Below, piece by piece: positions 21,501 through 33,289 of a stretch of 64,000 nucleotides of DNA. The DNA lies in contig NC_057788.1 of NCBI RefSeq assembly GCF_014905175.1, positions 20,244,154-20,308,153 of the forward strand, read 5' to 3'. The DNA comes from Aphidius gifuensis (Eukaryota > Arthropoda > Insecta > Hymenoptera > Braconidae). The notes under the pieces are model-generated. The model was given only the letters and a program-made list of their open reading frames with translations, did not search any database and had not been told where the DNA came from. A program made the position numbers and the translations under genes. Each line of letters opens with the position of its first letter. Positions within the stretch are counted from its first letter, which is position 1.

Positions 21501-22118
21501 TACCATGATTTTATACCTAAAAATCTAGATATTTTTTTTTCTTTCAACATCATAGTCAACAGGTTCTTAGTCCATCCATAGTTGTGTGTTTTTCTAGAAA
21601 AATATTTTTATATTAATTACTAAAATTTATATTTCTAAATACAACCTTTATTTGATAAAAATAAAATACCATTATATAGTAAAACCATGCACGCGAATTT
21701 TTGTTGATTGAAAGTAGAATCTTAATGCTTCATTAACAGTTAATCAAATTCTACTATTAAAGTTTCTAAATTCGTTTTGGAATTATCAATGCTTCAGCAA
21801 GATGAGGCATAATTTTTTTTCAAATTCCGTATGAATCGTGTTCGTACAAGATGAATAAAACGGGATAACACTGCAAAAGTTAAAAAAAAAATCAAATCCA
21901 TGAGGTAAATCAAAATAATATTGATTAAAAAAAATAGTAAAATTTATAAAAAGTATTATTCTTAGAAATACTTTTTAAAATAATTAAAACTTAAATATTT
22001 CAGAATTAATCTATGTACAAAAAAATATCAATAACAAGAAGTATAAAGAAAAAGTAAAACGATATTGCTTACTTGATTATCTTTAATATCACGAATTATA
22101 AACATGTTGAATGAAATA
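21501..22118. other. AT-rich spacer
   Basis: No supported feature. It runs up to the left end of the large inverted-repeat element. Confidence 0.4.
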
Positions 22119-23224
22119 CCCTAGCGAAAATGGCGACACCAATCCGACACCAATCCGACAGTCGGTTTGTGCACTGATCTCATACAAAAACGACACAAAA
22201 CCGACACACGACTATAAGAATTTCTAAGTCACAAAAATAAATAGTAAAAAGCATTTAAAAAATAAAATATTATGTCTAAAAATTTCTAAATAATATTCTT
22301 ATAATTTAAGACGCATTAGAATTTTTTTAAAATAATTTTTTTATTGAAAAAACTCAATTCTGTTTATGTATTAAAAGTGAGGTTAGCTGTCAGAATCATC
22401 TGTACACGACTGTGAGATTTTACAATTCTCACACAATTCCGACACACGACTGTGAGAATTGTAAATCCGACACAATTCCGACACAAATCCGACAGACGTA
22501 CGACAGTTTATTTTTATTTTGTATTTAATATAAAAAAAAGCATTTTATTAATAAAAATTTTTGTTCAATATTAAAGTTATAATATTTTAATAATTTTAGG
22601 CATATTAGATTTTTTTTTTTTGAATAAATTTTGACAAAAAAAATAATTGGAATCATCTGTGAGAATTTGCAATTCTCACACAATTCTGACACAATTCCGA
22701 CACACGACTGTGAGAATTGTAAATCCGACACAATTACGACAGACGTTCGACAGTATATTTTTATATTTTGTATTTAATATAAAAAAAAGCATTTTATTAA
22801 TAAAAATTTTTGTTCAATATTAAAGTTATAATATTTTATTATTTTAGGCATATTAGATTTTTTTTTTTTTGAATAAATTTTAACAAAAAAAATAATTGGA
22901 AACATATGGGAAACCAAATACATGGTTTCATTACAAGTTACAAAAATACCAAATACATGGGAAACTGATTAAATGTATTAGTTTTGAAAAAAAAGTATTT
23001 ATAAAAAAACCGTTCTTAACCTCATAAAAAAACCAAAAAATGATAATTTTCTAATAAAAAAAAAGATGTGTGTTATTGTACGCACAGGGAAGTGAAACTT
23101 CTTTAGTAATTCTAATAAATAGTAATTGAAAGATCTCTCGTTGCATTAATATATTTTTGACTAGTTGTCTTTTTCGCTCTCATTCCGAGTGAACTATTAT
23201 GTTCATTCAGTCATTAAAAATTAT

Positions 23225-23847
23225 GATATGGCATTACGGATTTTTTTTTCTCTCAATAAGAGTTTTCGAGCAAAAAAATTAAATATCCGAATTTTTTGTC
23301 AAATTTTGAAGGTTTTTTTTTTTTCTCAAAAACTATTATAGATAGGGGAAAAAACCCATCATGCGGGCGATAGAGTTTTTTGAGACGCATAATATAAGCC
23401 TTATACGAAGTCTCTCTTTTGATTTCGCGTTGAGTTATTTATTGCGCCGTTTTTATAACTTGTAAAATTTTCATATGAAAACGTATGTACTATTTTAAGT
23501 TACATAAATAATAATTTAAGAATGATGAAATATAAAACAGAAACGATTCACGAACAAAAAACCTCTGGTGATAAATACTCTTTGATGGAAAGTTTAGACA
23601 CCACAAATTCTTAAGTATATATATAAGAAAAAAATTTTTTTCAAAATTTACATTTTAGTTTTTCGATTAAAAACTATTATCAATAGAGCAAAAAACCTAT
23701 TACGCGGGTGATAGAGTTTTTTAATGCGCTTCTTTTGAGCCTGGTACGAAGTCTCTCGGTTAGTTAGTTCGTAAGTTATGAGCGTTTTTTTTTTTTCGCC
23801 GATGAATTCAAGACTGCGGCTGAGCCTATGGCTCCTAGCCTCCGTAA
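23225..23847 (+). mobile_element. Repeat family R-A, copy 2 (5'-truncated)
   Basis: The 3' end (ACTGCGGCTGAGCCTATGG, then CTCCTAGCCTCCGTAA at 23847) matches the family. The interior has the same long T runs and GAAGTCTCT/GAGTTAT modules. The GGTAACG...GTTACC 5' end is absent. Confidence 0.6.
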
Positions 23848-23939
23848 AAAAAAAAAAAAACGAAACGAACTATTTGATGTTAAAAAAATTTAATGTCAAA
23901 TATTGATCGATTTTTTCAACATTTTTTTTATGAGCGAAT

Positions 23940-24384
23940 TAACCACAAACACATGATGGTGCATCATCGCCGCCACTACCACCACCATGTATTTGTTCTA
24001 TTATGATTGCTGCTGTTTATATATGATCAATATTGTTGTTGTTATTTTGATTTCCACTCGGTACATCATTTATTAAATTATTATTTACTCCTGTTGTTGT
24101 TGTTTCATGGAATGATTCAATATTTAATCATCTGTTCCATTTTTTTGTCCTTAACAAATTCATTCAAGATCTTGAATTTATTTCGATCATGGCAAGCACG
24201 ATCATAACAAGCACAAGCACTTGAATAATCACTATCTTGTGTATTATTTGATTATTGGACAGATTTATTTCAAATACTCATTATTTGATTTAAAATATTA
24301 TTAAAACTACCAGTACAAGTCTCATGAAAATTACCAGACATTGTATAGGATCTAATCGTATTTTAAATTTTACTGATTTAGGAT
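23940..24384 (-). pseudogene. Decayed protein-coding remnant, copy 1 (unknown family)
   Basis: Minus-strand pieces in different frames look coding: EQIHGGGSGGDDAPSCVCG followed by a stop (about 23950-24000), SDYSSACACYDRACHDRNKF (about 24180-24245), and the end of a segment duplicated at 26289-26519. Frames are broken by stops and by a one-base deletion (…DPIQCLV against GAIPMSDN in copy 2). The remainder of this copy lies on the far side of the 24385-26050 element, at 26051-26168. I do not recognise the family. Confidence 0.4.
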
Positions 24385-26050
24385 CCCGAGGAACGAAATT
24401 TATATATAACTTTATATAATTATATAAAATTTTATAAAGTTGTATAAAGTTATATATGGTTTTATATTGCCACTTTATTTATAAAGCTATATATAACAGG
24501 TTGTATAAAACTTTATATAACTATATAAAACTTCATACAATTGTATAAAGTTTTATATAAAGATCAATAACTATTACTTTTATAAAATTTTATACAAGTG
24601 TATAAAGGTATATAAAATTGTATAAATGTATATGTAACTGTATTTTAAAATGGTCAAACGCAAAATTTAGACATATAAAACTGTCCACGCTCAGGACTTG
24701 AACCCCATACCTTTTAGTTACCACTTACCAACCCTACGCAGTACACGATGCGCCACGATAACGCATGTGAATACAAAAATTTATTTGCTTTACATCAACA
24801 AGCAAAAGTCACGCCTGCGCAGTCGACTAAAAAGTGGGGGCAGTTGACATTTCTGAGTCCGTCATCAATTTGCTATGCCCCATTGTAATTTTAAATATGT
24901 TGCTTTGTATTTGTTAGTGACACCTACAGGAATGCCAAGAAAGTTATTAAAATTACTATGCTACATTGTAAATTTTCAGAGGATCATTTTAATTTTGTCC
25001 ACAACAGCAGAGTAAATTTTATAAATATACAAAGCAAAAAAAAAAAGTTATTTTTTGCTATGCTGCAATGTAATTTTTAGGCTGGATTATTTTAAATTTG
25101 GTTTCTGTAAAAATTTTTTTATGCGTTGTAATTTTTTCATCGGGAAATAGCAAAGAAAAACGTAAGAAAATTGCTATGGTACATTTTAATTTTTTAAGAC
25201 TACAATTGTTTTTTTTCGTTAAAATGATAGTAAATTTTTTAATAGTCAAAAGATAGTTCTTTGGTAATGTGGCAGCATAGTAAAATTTGATGAAATTTTT
25301 TTTCCGTGTAAACTCTATTTACCTTATTATACCTTCTTCGCTTACATACTTATTATACTTATTGACCTTTTTTTCGATAGTAGCCTATCATTTTTCATTC
25401 ATGATGCTGTTGGAATCCGAATAGAACACATTATTCCAATTAAAGAAGCCAGCGAATATATGAACTTGCTCTATATTATTGTTTGTAACTTTGGTTCACT
25501 AATTTATAAATATTATGTTCTATGAAGGTTAATATAATTATATAAAACTGTACATGTATAAAACTTATTTATACTGCTATATATAGCTATATATAACCTT
25601 ATAAAGGTATATAAAGTTATATATATAGTCATATACAATTGTATATATCTTCATACAATTGTATATAACTATATATAACTTTATATACCTTTATAACAAT
25701 CGTTCTTTGGGTAAAAATATCTTCGTATATTCATATACAAGTTTATATACTTTTATAAAGCTATATGAAACTTTATACAGCTACATATAGAAATATATAG
25801 CTTTATATAATTATATATACTTATACTCAAATCGTTCACAACTTTGTACACATTTATATATAACTTTATAAAATTATATATAGCTGTATGTAACCTTATA
25901 AAGTTGTATATAATTATATATAGAGAGTTTAAAAATTCTTTAAATTTTTATATAATTATATAAAATTATATAAAATTTTATAAAATTTTATAAAGTTATA
26001 TGTGAATATATAAAGGTATATAAAGATATATATAAATTTCGTTTCTCGGG
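24385..26050. mobile_element. AT-palindromic TIR element, CCCGAG ends
   Basis: CCCGAGGAACGAAATTTATA at the left and TATAAATTTCGTTTCTCGGG at the right are inverted repeats. The flanks are dense TATATAAAGTTTATA palindromes (24400-24650, 25540-26040). The paralogous uninterrupted sequence at 26380-26420 (TTTAGGATTACCAG) shows the empty site: insertion occurred at AT, which is now present on both sides. It carries a tRNA-like segment but no reading frame. Confidence 0.85.
24688..24765 (-). other. tRNA-like segment with Pol III A and B boxes
   Basis: On the minus strand TGGCGCATCGTG resembles an A box and, ~40 bp on, GGTTCAAGTCC is a perfect B box (GGTTCRANNCC). The cloverleaf is not complete, so it is tRNA-derived (SINE-like) and not a tRNA gene. 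Confidence 0.55.
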
Positions 26051-26288
26051 ATTACCAGTACATTTATCAGATGTTTTTGATAATATTTCAGTGTCATTAA
26101 TTGTCTCTTGAAATCCTATACAATCTAAAATACGATCTTTACTATCTTTACGTTCATGTAGTACCAAATTTTATCCACATATTATTTATTGTTGTTTGGT
26201 ATTGTGATTATGATGTTGCTGTCGTATTATGTCAAGCACTTAAATAACCACTATCTTGTGTATTAATTGTTTATTTAACAGATTTATT

Positions 26289-26519
26289 TTAGATACTCAT
26301 TATTTGTTTAAAAAAATTATTATAACCACCATTACAAGTCTCATCAAAATTATCAGACATTGGTATAGCACCTCGTCGTATTTTAATTTTTACTGATTTA
26401 GGATTACCAGTACATTTGTCACATTTTTCTGCTAATATTTCAATGTCATTAATTGTTTCTTGAAATCCTATACAATCTAAAATACCATCTTTACTATCTT
26501 TACGTTCACGTGGTACCAT
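26289..26519 (-). CDS. Unknown protein fragment, copy 2 of a tandem duplication
   Basis: An open 76-codon minus-strand frame includes DGILDCIGFQETINDIEI, LAEKCDKCTGNPKSVKIK and DNFDETCNGGYNNFF. Copy 1 (24.3 and 26.05-26.17 kb, split by the CCCGAG element) is the same sequence with a frameshift. The similar flanking DNA shows a duplication unit of at least 400 bp. The two Cys pairs are conserved between copies. I do not recognise a domain. It could be one exon of a larger gene, or a captured fragment. Confidence 0.35.
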   Translation of the reverse strand: MVPRERKDSKDGILDCIGFQETINDIEILAEKCDKCTGNPKSVKIKIRRGAIPMSDNFDETCNGGYNNFFKQIMSI

Positions 26520-26622
26520 ATTTCATCCGCATATTATTTATTGTTGTTTGGTATTGTGATTATGATGTTGCTGTCGTATTATTTCAAGCACTTGAATAAC
26601 TATTATCTTGTGTATTATTTGT

Positions 26623-27751
26623 TGTAACGTGACATTGTTACCTTCTCACTCAATTCTCAGACTTTACCTACAGGCTCGGATCAACTTATTTTTCAGACAA
26701 AGGGGGGACAGTAAATTTTATTCTACGTCGCTAAAATCACCAAAAACGACAATTAAAATATGCCAGTTGCTTTATTCTACGCCGCTAAAACAACAAAACG
26801 ACCTTAGAACTAACCAAATAACCAAATAGCACCAAATAACCAAATAACACACAATAACCAAATAACACACAATAATCCAAATAACGCACAATAATCCAAA
26901 GAATCCAAATAACGCACAATAATCCAAAGATGTTGATCCGGACCTGCAATAGTAAATCTTAAAATTAAGTTGAGGGGTTTGCCTGGGTCGCTTAGTATGC
27001 TGGTTTGTGGAGAGAGGGACGGGTAAAGAATATTATAATTACGTCACTGAAATAATAAAACAATGGGAAAATAAATCACTCAACAAAACGATAATTAATG
27101 TACTCAAAATTAACCAAGTTTAATTAATAATTAAATACGTAAACCTATCTAATATCCAAATACAACACAATAAAAGATTGACCAAGTACGCTTACTAACA
27201 AAGGGAGACAAAAAGAACCACACATTACTAACAATGACAAAGGTAAAGGGGAATCTTAGGATGGATGACTCCTGCTCCTAGACCTTGGTGGAAGGGATGG
27301 CTCCACTTCCTAAAGCTATGGAATAGATGACTCCAATTCCAAGGGGGCAAGGGAGGGGTTGTCCGAGGTTCTGGGATGACTCACCAGAGAACCTGGACTC
27401 ACTGCGGCTGTAGGCAAGGGAATGTGTGTTGTGTGTGCGGTGTGTGCTGTGCCACAGCTTAAATAGCTGTGATTCTACCCTTTCCAATTTTATTCCCACT
27501 ATGACTGATATGCACCAATCTCAATGAAGTTACTCAAATTGACCAGTCAAAATCATAGTAGGGCACACGGTGAGAATGGTAGTACTAGAGGGGATATTAT
27601 TAGTGTACAAACCGGTTATTCCCCTCTACTCACAAAAATAAAAATAATAAAAGCGTCACTGGTCAACCGTACAATAATAATAATAAAGAAAAAATATTCA
27701 AGAAAAATAAATATAATTTTAATTTAAGGTAGACGAGCGAGTCTCGTCACA
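26623..27751 (-). mobile_element. Solo LTR, copy A
   Basis: It is bounded by TGTAACGTGACATTG and ...GAGTCTCGTCACA (TG...CA in this orientation) with a perfect 4-bp target duplication TTGT (26619-26622, 27752-27755). It is the inverted counterpart of the element at 35573-36725. At 1129 bp, and without gag-pol or a primer-binding site inside, it is a solo LTR left by recombination between the LTRs of an LTR retrotransposon (4-bp duplication suggests Gypsy or related). Confidence 0.9.
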
Positions 27752-27949
27752 TTGTTTATTTAACAGATTAATTTTAAATACTCATTATTTGATCAAAAAT
27801 AACATAATAAATTATATATTGTATATAATAAAAGTTTTAACCTTAATATTCACCTTTGTCTCTTGAATCTTTCATGGAACTAAAATTTTGAAACAAATTT
27901 TAAACAAATTTTTTCCTATCGTTGTTAAGGGAATAAATAAATAAAACAA

Positions 27950-29693
27950 TCCCGAGAAGAAAAAATCGAAGTATTTTAGCAAGAGACAATTGTATTCGAT
28001 ATTCCATATTATCTTTCTCAGCGCCATTAAAAATACATTTCGAATACAATCTTTAGTCTTTCAAAGATATTTGATTGTATTCCATATGATCCTTGGGAAA
28101 TACAAACGAAACTAAAAAAATACGATAGTATTCGCGGTCACAAAACTTGAAAAATATAATTGTGTTCGCGGTCTCAAGACGTGAGAAATACAATCGTACT
28201 TGATATATTTTGGGATGCCCTATTTTACAAAAATTCCTCTCCTGCCCGGGTTCGATCCTACGACTTCCTAATCACGAAACCTATGCCTTAACGCGCGATA
28301 CCAATTTTACAAGCTGCAAAATAAAGAATTTTTGTTTACATAAGTTACGAAGCAATCCACACGAATTTATTTGATTTAAGGTTGATTCTGGAAATCTGAA
28401 ATCGCAACAGATTTTTTTTTTTTTTATCTTATGTTTAAATGAAATAATTATCTACATTGTCAATTTTTTTCAATTTTTTTTTGTGTGGTTTTTTTGAGAT
28501 ATTTACTGTCAAAGTTGACAACTTTAACACGCAAGGTATACCTATATATAGGCGGTACATCATATTTTTATTAATAACTTTTTCAAAACGCAACAGAAAA
28601 CGTTAAATTTCTATTAGTTTGTAGTGCTAGAAAAGACAAATTTTCGATATAAATTTTAAGTATTTCGTCTGTTGCGTTTTAAAAATAAATCACTTTAAAA
28701 TTCAAAAATTTCGCGAGAAGCGCAGCACACAGACATGAACACAAGCATGGTTTCAGTGTACGATGTAATCTTCGCTTGCTAGTGTGTAGCCACGCACACA
28801 CATACTACTAAAGAACTTAGTTTTTTCATCAGTGGCGCCCCAAAAATTTTAGGACACGGGAATAAAAAATAGCGTTATTGATATACGGGCCCTTCGTGGC
28901 ATAAATATTGGTTCGGTGATGCGACTGGGAATCAACCTTAAAAAATTAAAAAAGACCTGTAAAATTATTATATAGTTATGTTATTTGGCAACATCTTTTT
29001 CTTAAAAACATTTGCCAATAGTTTTTTTATTAATTAATTATGGCAAATGTTGCTAAGGAATTAATGAAGATTACTAATTAACTTATTTGGTTACATCTTT
29101 CCCTTAGCCATTTGCCAATAGCTTTCCAATTTATTATGGAAAAAATAGCTAAGGAAAGGATATAGCCAAATAAATAAATTATAATTTACTATATTCATAT
29201 TTGTTAATAATTATTGCAAAAATAATGATTCAATCATTAATTCTATTGCTGCACCTAATTATTCTAAGTCCACGTTTATCATTTTTTTTTCGAGTTTTTT
29301 TTTTCTTTTCTAAAAAAATTTAAATAAATTAATAAATGAAATATTAATAATTAATTAATTAAGTATTAACTAATTAAAGTAAATCAATTTAGAAAAATTA
29401 TTCTAAGTGGCAATCTTTCATCTGAAGACTTTTTGTCTTCGATGAAAAGATATGTTAAATTTTTTAAGTTCAAAAGATGTCACGAATACTCTCGAATACA
29501 TTTGAAATACTCGAATATCAAGAAATATAAATCAGGGATAAGCGTCCCGGACAGAGAGTATTCGTCCTCTTCATGAAAATATCACGAAATACATTTAAAA
29601 CATCGACAACGATTAGAAAATATCACCGAATACTATATGAAGACTCAGAAAGAGTAAAAATACGTCTCGAATACAAAATTTTTTCATCTCGGG
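27950..29693. mobile_element. Second CCCGAG-ended TIR element
   Basis: The left end CCCGAGAAGAAAAAATCGAA and the right end ATTTTTTCATCTCGGG are inverted. Subterminal sequence repeats ATTCGA/CGAATAC. It shares the CCCGAG end with the 24385-26050 element and also carries a tRNA-like segment ~300 bp from its left end. About 28960-29180 contains a GGCAACATCTTT / GGCAAATGTTGC palindrome with TTAGC motifs like those of the 3-7.6 kb satellite. Confidence 0.7.
28243..28312 (-). other. tRNA-like segment with Pol III B box
   Basis: The minus strand has GGATCGAACCC (10 of 11 to the B box) preceded by GCGCGTTAAGGC in the A-box area. It is not a foldable complete tRNA as read, and is similar in position to the segment at 24688-24765. 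Confidence 0.5.
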
Positions 29694-30253
29694 AAGATAA
29701 AAAATAATTTAAAATTACTTACCTTCATACCGTTACTTTCGTTGCATCCATCTTTTGTTTTTTTTTTTTACTGCCCATTCTAAAGAAGTTTCACTTCAAT
29801 AATTTTAAAAAAATCTAATATGCCTATAATTATTAAAAGATTATAATTTTATTATTAAACAAAAATTTTTGCAAATCGCAAATTCTCACAGACGATTCCA
29901 ATTATTTGTTTTGTCAAAATTTATTCAAAAAAAAAAAATCTAATATGCCTAAAATTATTAAAATATTATAACTTACACATAAACAGAATTGAGTTTTTTC
30001 AATAAAAAAATTATTTAAAAAAAATTCTAATGTGTCTTAAATTATAAGAATATGATTTATAAATTTTTAGACATTATATTTTATTTTTTAAATGCTTCTT
30101 ACTATTTATTTTTGTGACTTAGAAATTCTTATAGTCGTTTGTCGGTTTTGTGTCGTTTTTGTATGAGATCAGTGCACAAACCGACTATCGGCATTTTCGC
30201 TAGGGAAAGGATATTTTTAAGTTACGTATAATTTGTAAATTTATTGATTTCGT

Positions 30254-30619
30254 CCCTGGTAGAAATAATCTCTCCGGATTTCTCCGGATTTTCGACGCGA
30301 TCGAGGCTTCCGGAGCTATTATTCCGAAAGTTTTTCGGATTTTCTCCGGCTTTTTTTGGAAAAAAAATTCCCCTTTTATTTTTCGTATGTAAACTCTTAT
30401 TTCTGGTTTTGTTATTGATTTTTGCGTTTTTTTTTCCTTGGTTTTTTAAAGCGAAAATTCCGGAAAAAATCTGGAGGTAAACTATGAAAATAATCCGGAG
30501 ACTACTACGTAAATATCTCTGGTTGTCTCAAATACGTAAAAATTCGTAGAAATCTGAAGCAAGTCCGCAGAAATCCGGAAAAATCCGGAGAAACTCCGGA
30601 GAGATTTTTTCCCCCAGGG
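30254..30619. mobile_element. Foldback MITE, CCCTGGTGGAAAT family
   Basis: Ends CCCTGGTAGAAATAATCTCTCC and GGAGAGATTTTTTCCCCCAGGG are inverted. The interior TTTCGTATGTAAACTCTTATTTCTGG also occurs in the copy at 48165, which ties the two into one subfamily. Confidence 0.85.
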
Positions 30620-31541
30620 GTGTTTCGTAAAATTCTGTATGCATTTTCACTGAAAAAAATTCCCTGCGATTTTTACACAGATCATTGTAAAATATATGGG
30701 ATTATGTATCTGTGAAAATTGTCGAAGTTCTTTGTAATTTTCACATAGAAAAATCATAAATCATACGTTTCACTGGTAACTCTGTAAAATTTTGGTTGTT
30801 TTTTCGGTAAAAATTATTTTATTAAAATAGAAATATATTTCATATGAAACTTTGTAAAGTTTACCTTACAAAAAAACTTTATTTTATATAGTAAAATATA
30901 TTTGGTAAAAACTTAAAAATCTTATGAATAAATCAATTGCAAAATTCACATTTTTGAAATGTAAATTTTAATTACTAGCAATAGAAAAAAAAGAATCCAT
31001 AGTTATCCAGTAAAAGTTAAAATATTTCCTATATAGTTAATTTCACATTGTTTCAATAGAAATAACTGTTTTTTCTTAGAAAATAAAAAAACGCCAAAAT
31101 AAAGTGCTAAATTTCATATTATTTATTGTAAAATTGACCCCGCAACATTGTAAAAGAAATATCAATCCAGTACTTTTTTTGTTTGATGTCAGAAAACCAT
31201 GAACTTCACATTTTTTCCGTGTAAAATATTATAAGCACGTTGCTCCCACTCTTACTCTTTTGTGACATTTAGTTCGTCAGAGAAGTTGATATACAATAAA
31301 CACCTCAATAAATAAATAATATTTAAAAACCAATAGTAAATTTAATTTATTATTTTTTATTTATGAAAAAAAAAAAAAATAAGATTTTATAATTATATTT
31401 ATATTAATATTTAAATCTAAACATGATAATTATCTAATTATGTAAAGTTCTATTCAAATTTACTATTTATCTGGAAGAAACAGATTACACAGATTATTGA
31501 ATTGAAAAATTAAAAAAAAAAAAATTAAATATGTATTTACG
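30620..31541. other. AT-rich spacer, possible decayed element
   Basis: No gene. Repeated TTTTACACAG/CTGTGAAAA and GTAAAAT strings between about 30650 and 31220, with TTTTTCCGTGTAA near the right side, suggest an old MITE, but I cannot fix ends. Confidence 0.3.
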
Positions 31542-31650
31542 CCCAGGTAGGATCCCACAAGGGTGAACGGCCGTGCCAGGCTTGTTACAAGCTTGTGTTT
31601 CCTAGCCTTGGTGGACTAGAATGTGCCTAGCTTGGCACAGAGAATTTTTC

Positions 31651-32320
31651 CAGTCATTGCACAAGACTTGTTAATCTAGGCTTGTACCAAGCCTGTGTCG
31701 ATTGTTATTTCCAAGCCTCACACAAGGTTAAAAATTCCAAGCTCGTGTCAAGCTTGTATTTACAGTCATTGCACAAGACTTGTTATTCCAGGCTTGTACC
31801 AAGCCTGTGACAATCGTTAATTCCAAGCCTCACACAAGGTTAAAAATTCCGAGCTCGTGTCAAGCCTGTATTTACAGTCATTGCACAAGATTTGTTAGTC
31901 CAGGCTTGTTACAAGCATGTGTCAATCGTTAATTCCAAGCCTCACACAAGGTTAAAAATTCCGAGCTCGTGTCAAGCCTGTATTTACAGTCATTGCACAA
32001 GACTTGTTAGTCCAGGCTTGTTACAAGCATGTGTCAATCGTTAATTCCAAGCCTCACACAAGGTTAAAAATTCCGAGCTCGTGTCAAGCCTGTATTTACA
32101 GTCATTGCACAAGACTTGTTAGTCCAGGCTTGTACCAAGCCTGTGTTAATCGTTAGTTCCAAGCCTCACACAAGATTAAAAATTTCAAGGTTGTGTCAAA
32201 CCTGTTTTTCCAGTCACTAGACAAGCCTTGTTAATCCAGGCTCGACACAAGACTGTCCCCTTGATTTTTCCCGCCCTCACACGAGCCTCGTAATACAGCC
32301 TTGTTTCAAGCTGGTGCCCA
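31651..32320 (+). repeat. 112-bp tandem repeat, six copies
   Basis: The string CAGTCATTGCACAAG recurs at 31651, 31763, 31875, 31987 and 32099 (exactly 112 bp apart), with a diverged sixth at 32211 (CAGTCACTAGACAAG). Copies 2-5 are nearly identical (…AATTCCAAGCCTCACACAAGG…). Confidence 0.95.
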
Positions 32321-32531
32321 TTGTTTCACCAAGCCCGACACGAGACTTGACTTATGCATATATTTAACTCAAAAAAAAAAAATTATAGTAATTAGATATA
32401 TAAATTTAATATAAATTTCAAATGAAAATTATCAGGCTTTGACTATTGTGTGAGGCATTCGCGAGGACTGTGTCTTTAGTCTCAATAGAATTTATTTATA
32501 TAAAAAATTTTGACGACCACTTTTATCAATA

Positions 32532-32600
32532 CCCCGATGGTCGACATGATAGTGCATTGGATTTCCACGTGAGAGGCCCCGGATCGATCCCGCGTCGCGT
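32532..32600 (+). other. tRNA-like segment
   Basis: GATGGTCGACATGATAGTGC followed by GGATTTCCACGTGAGAGG and GGATCGATCCC has the layout of a tRNA body with a B box (10 of 11). The acceptor stem does not close, so it is tRNA-derived. Confidence 0.5.
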
Positions 32601-32973
32601 CCCTAGTTTTTCGTTTAATTATTATCGTTTAATAGAATTGTCTGAATTAAAAAATAACAATGTCAAAATTATTAAATTAACAATAATAATAGATTAACCA
32701 TAATAATTTATTTTTATTTTTTTTTAAATTGTTTTTGGAAGCTTGAGTCAAGCCCGAGGCACAAGCCTTGGCACAAGGCTGGAATACGAGTCTTGACACG
32801 AGGCTGGGACACGAGCCTTGGCACAAGGCTTGTCATCAAGCTTGTAACATAGGCACATTTCCAATCACTTAACAACCTTGGCACAAGCTTGTAGCACAAG
32901 CTAGACACAAGCATGTGAGTCTTGTGCACAAGCTTGTGCCAGGCCTGGCACAATTGTTTACTCCTACCTGGGC

Positions 32974-33289
32974 GTTGACGATGAATATTATTTTTCAAGT
33001 TAGAATTTAAGTTAGAGTTTAAAATAAATAAAAACTAAAGATAAAAAAAATTTTTTTTTTCTTAATGCTCTGATAACGATTAGAAAAAGTTTTCAGAATT
33101 GTCGATAATATTAGGCTTGGCTTACAAAATTAAAGAACATAAAAATAATTTGACCTGACAAAATTTTATTTTTAAAGTGTTATCAGTGATGACAATGTGT
33201 AAGTAAGAATAGAAAATTGAGCTTGGTCTTGTTGGTGTGTCCACGAAAATTATGATGAGATCACCAGTCTCGCCTGAACAGCCAACAAA
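32974..33289 (+). other. Upstream region of the Ig-like gene
   Basis: This segment is present in three diverged copies in the window: here, 39830-40180 and 57850-58020. Shared landmarks include CTGATAACG(A/G)TTA near the left and GTGTTATCAGTGATGACAATG near 33177. It probably holds the promoter of the Ig-like gene; no clear TATA box is visible. Confidence 0.5.

Larger units (their letters stand above)
22119..30205. mobile_element. 8.1 kb inverted-repeat element, CCCTAGCGAAAATG ends
   Basis: CCCTAGCGAAAATGGCGACA at 22119 and its complement (…CATTTTCGCTAGGG, ending 30205) bound the region. The arms match inverted over long distances: GTCGGTTTGTGCACTGATCT and CGACTATAAGAATTTCTAA occur near each end. 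The left arm runs to about 23115 and the right arm starts at about 29773, where GAAGTGAAACTTCTTTAG and its complement form the inner boundary. The left arm contains ~250 bp units with CCGACACAATTCCGACACA. The loop holds other mobile elements and gene scraps. The simplest reading is an old foldback element enlarged by nested insertions; two separate MITEs in opposite orientation would be the alternative. Confidence 0.65.
31542..32973. mobile_element. TIR element with CCCAGGTAGGA ends
   Basis: ACGCCCAGGTAGGA at the left (31540) and TCCTACCTGGGCGT at the right (to 32975) are exact inverted repeats. Both flanks are rich in CAAGCTTGTG/CACAAGCTTG steps, so the element can fold. It holds six tandem 112-bp repeats and a tRNA-like segment. 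No reading frame is supported. Confidence 0.8.

Noticed and set aside
24688..24765. A functional tRNA gene
   Set aside because: The A and B boxes are present but the stems do not close into a cloverleaf; it sits inside a TIR element, so it is tRNA-derived.
26623..27751. Open frames starting MGIKLERVESQLFKLWHS in both solo LTRs (also 35840-36142)
   Set aside because: They lie inside LTR sequence, differ in frame after ~30 residues between the two copies and have no domain.
30651..31222. A complete MITE in the 30.6-31.2 kb spacer
   Set aside because: Terminal similarity (TGAAAAAAATT against TTTTTTCCGTGTAA) is too weak to define ends.
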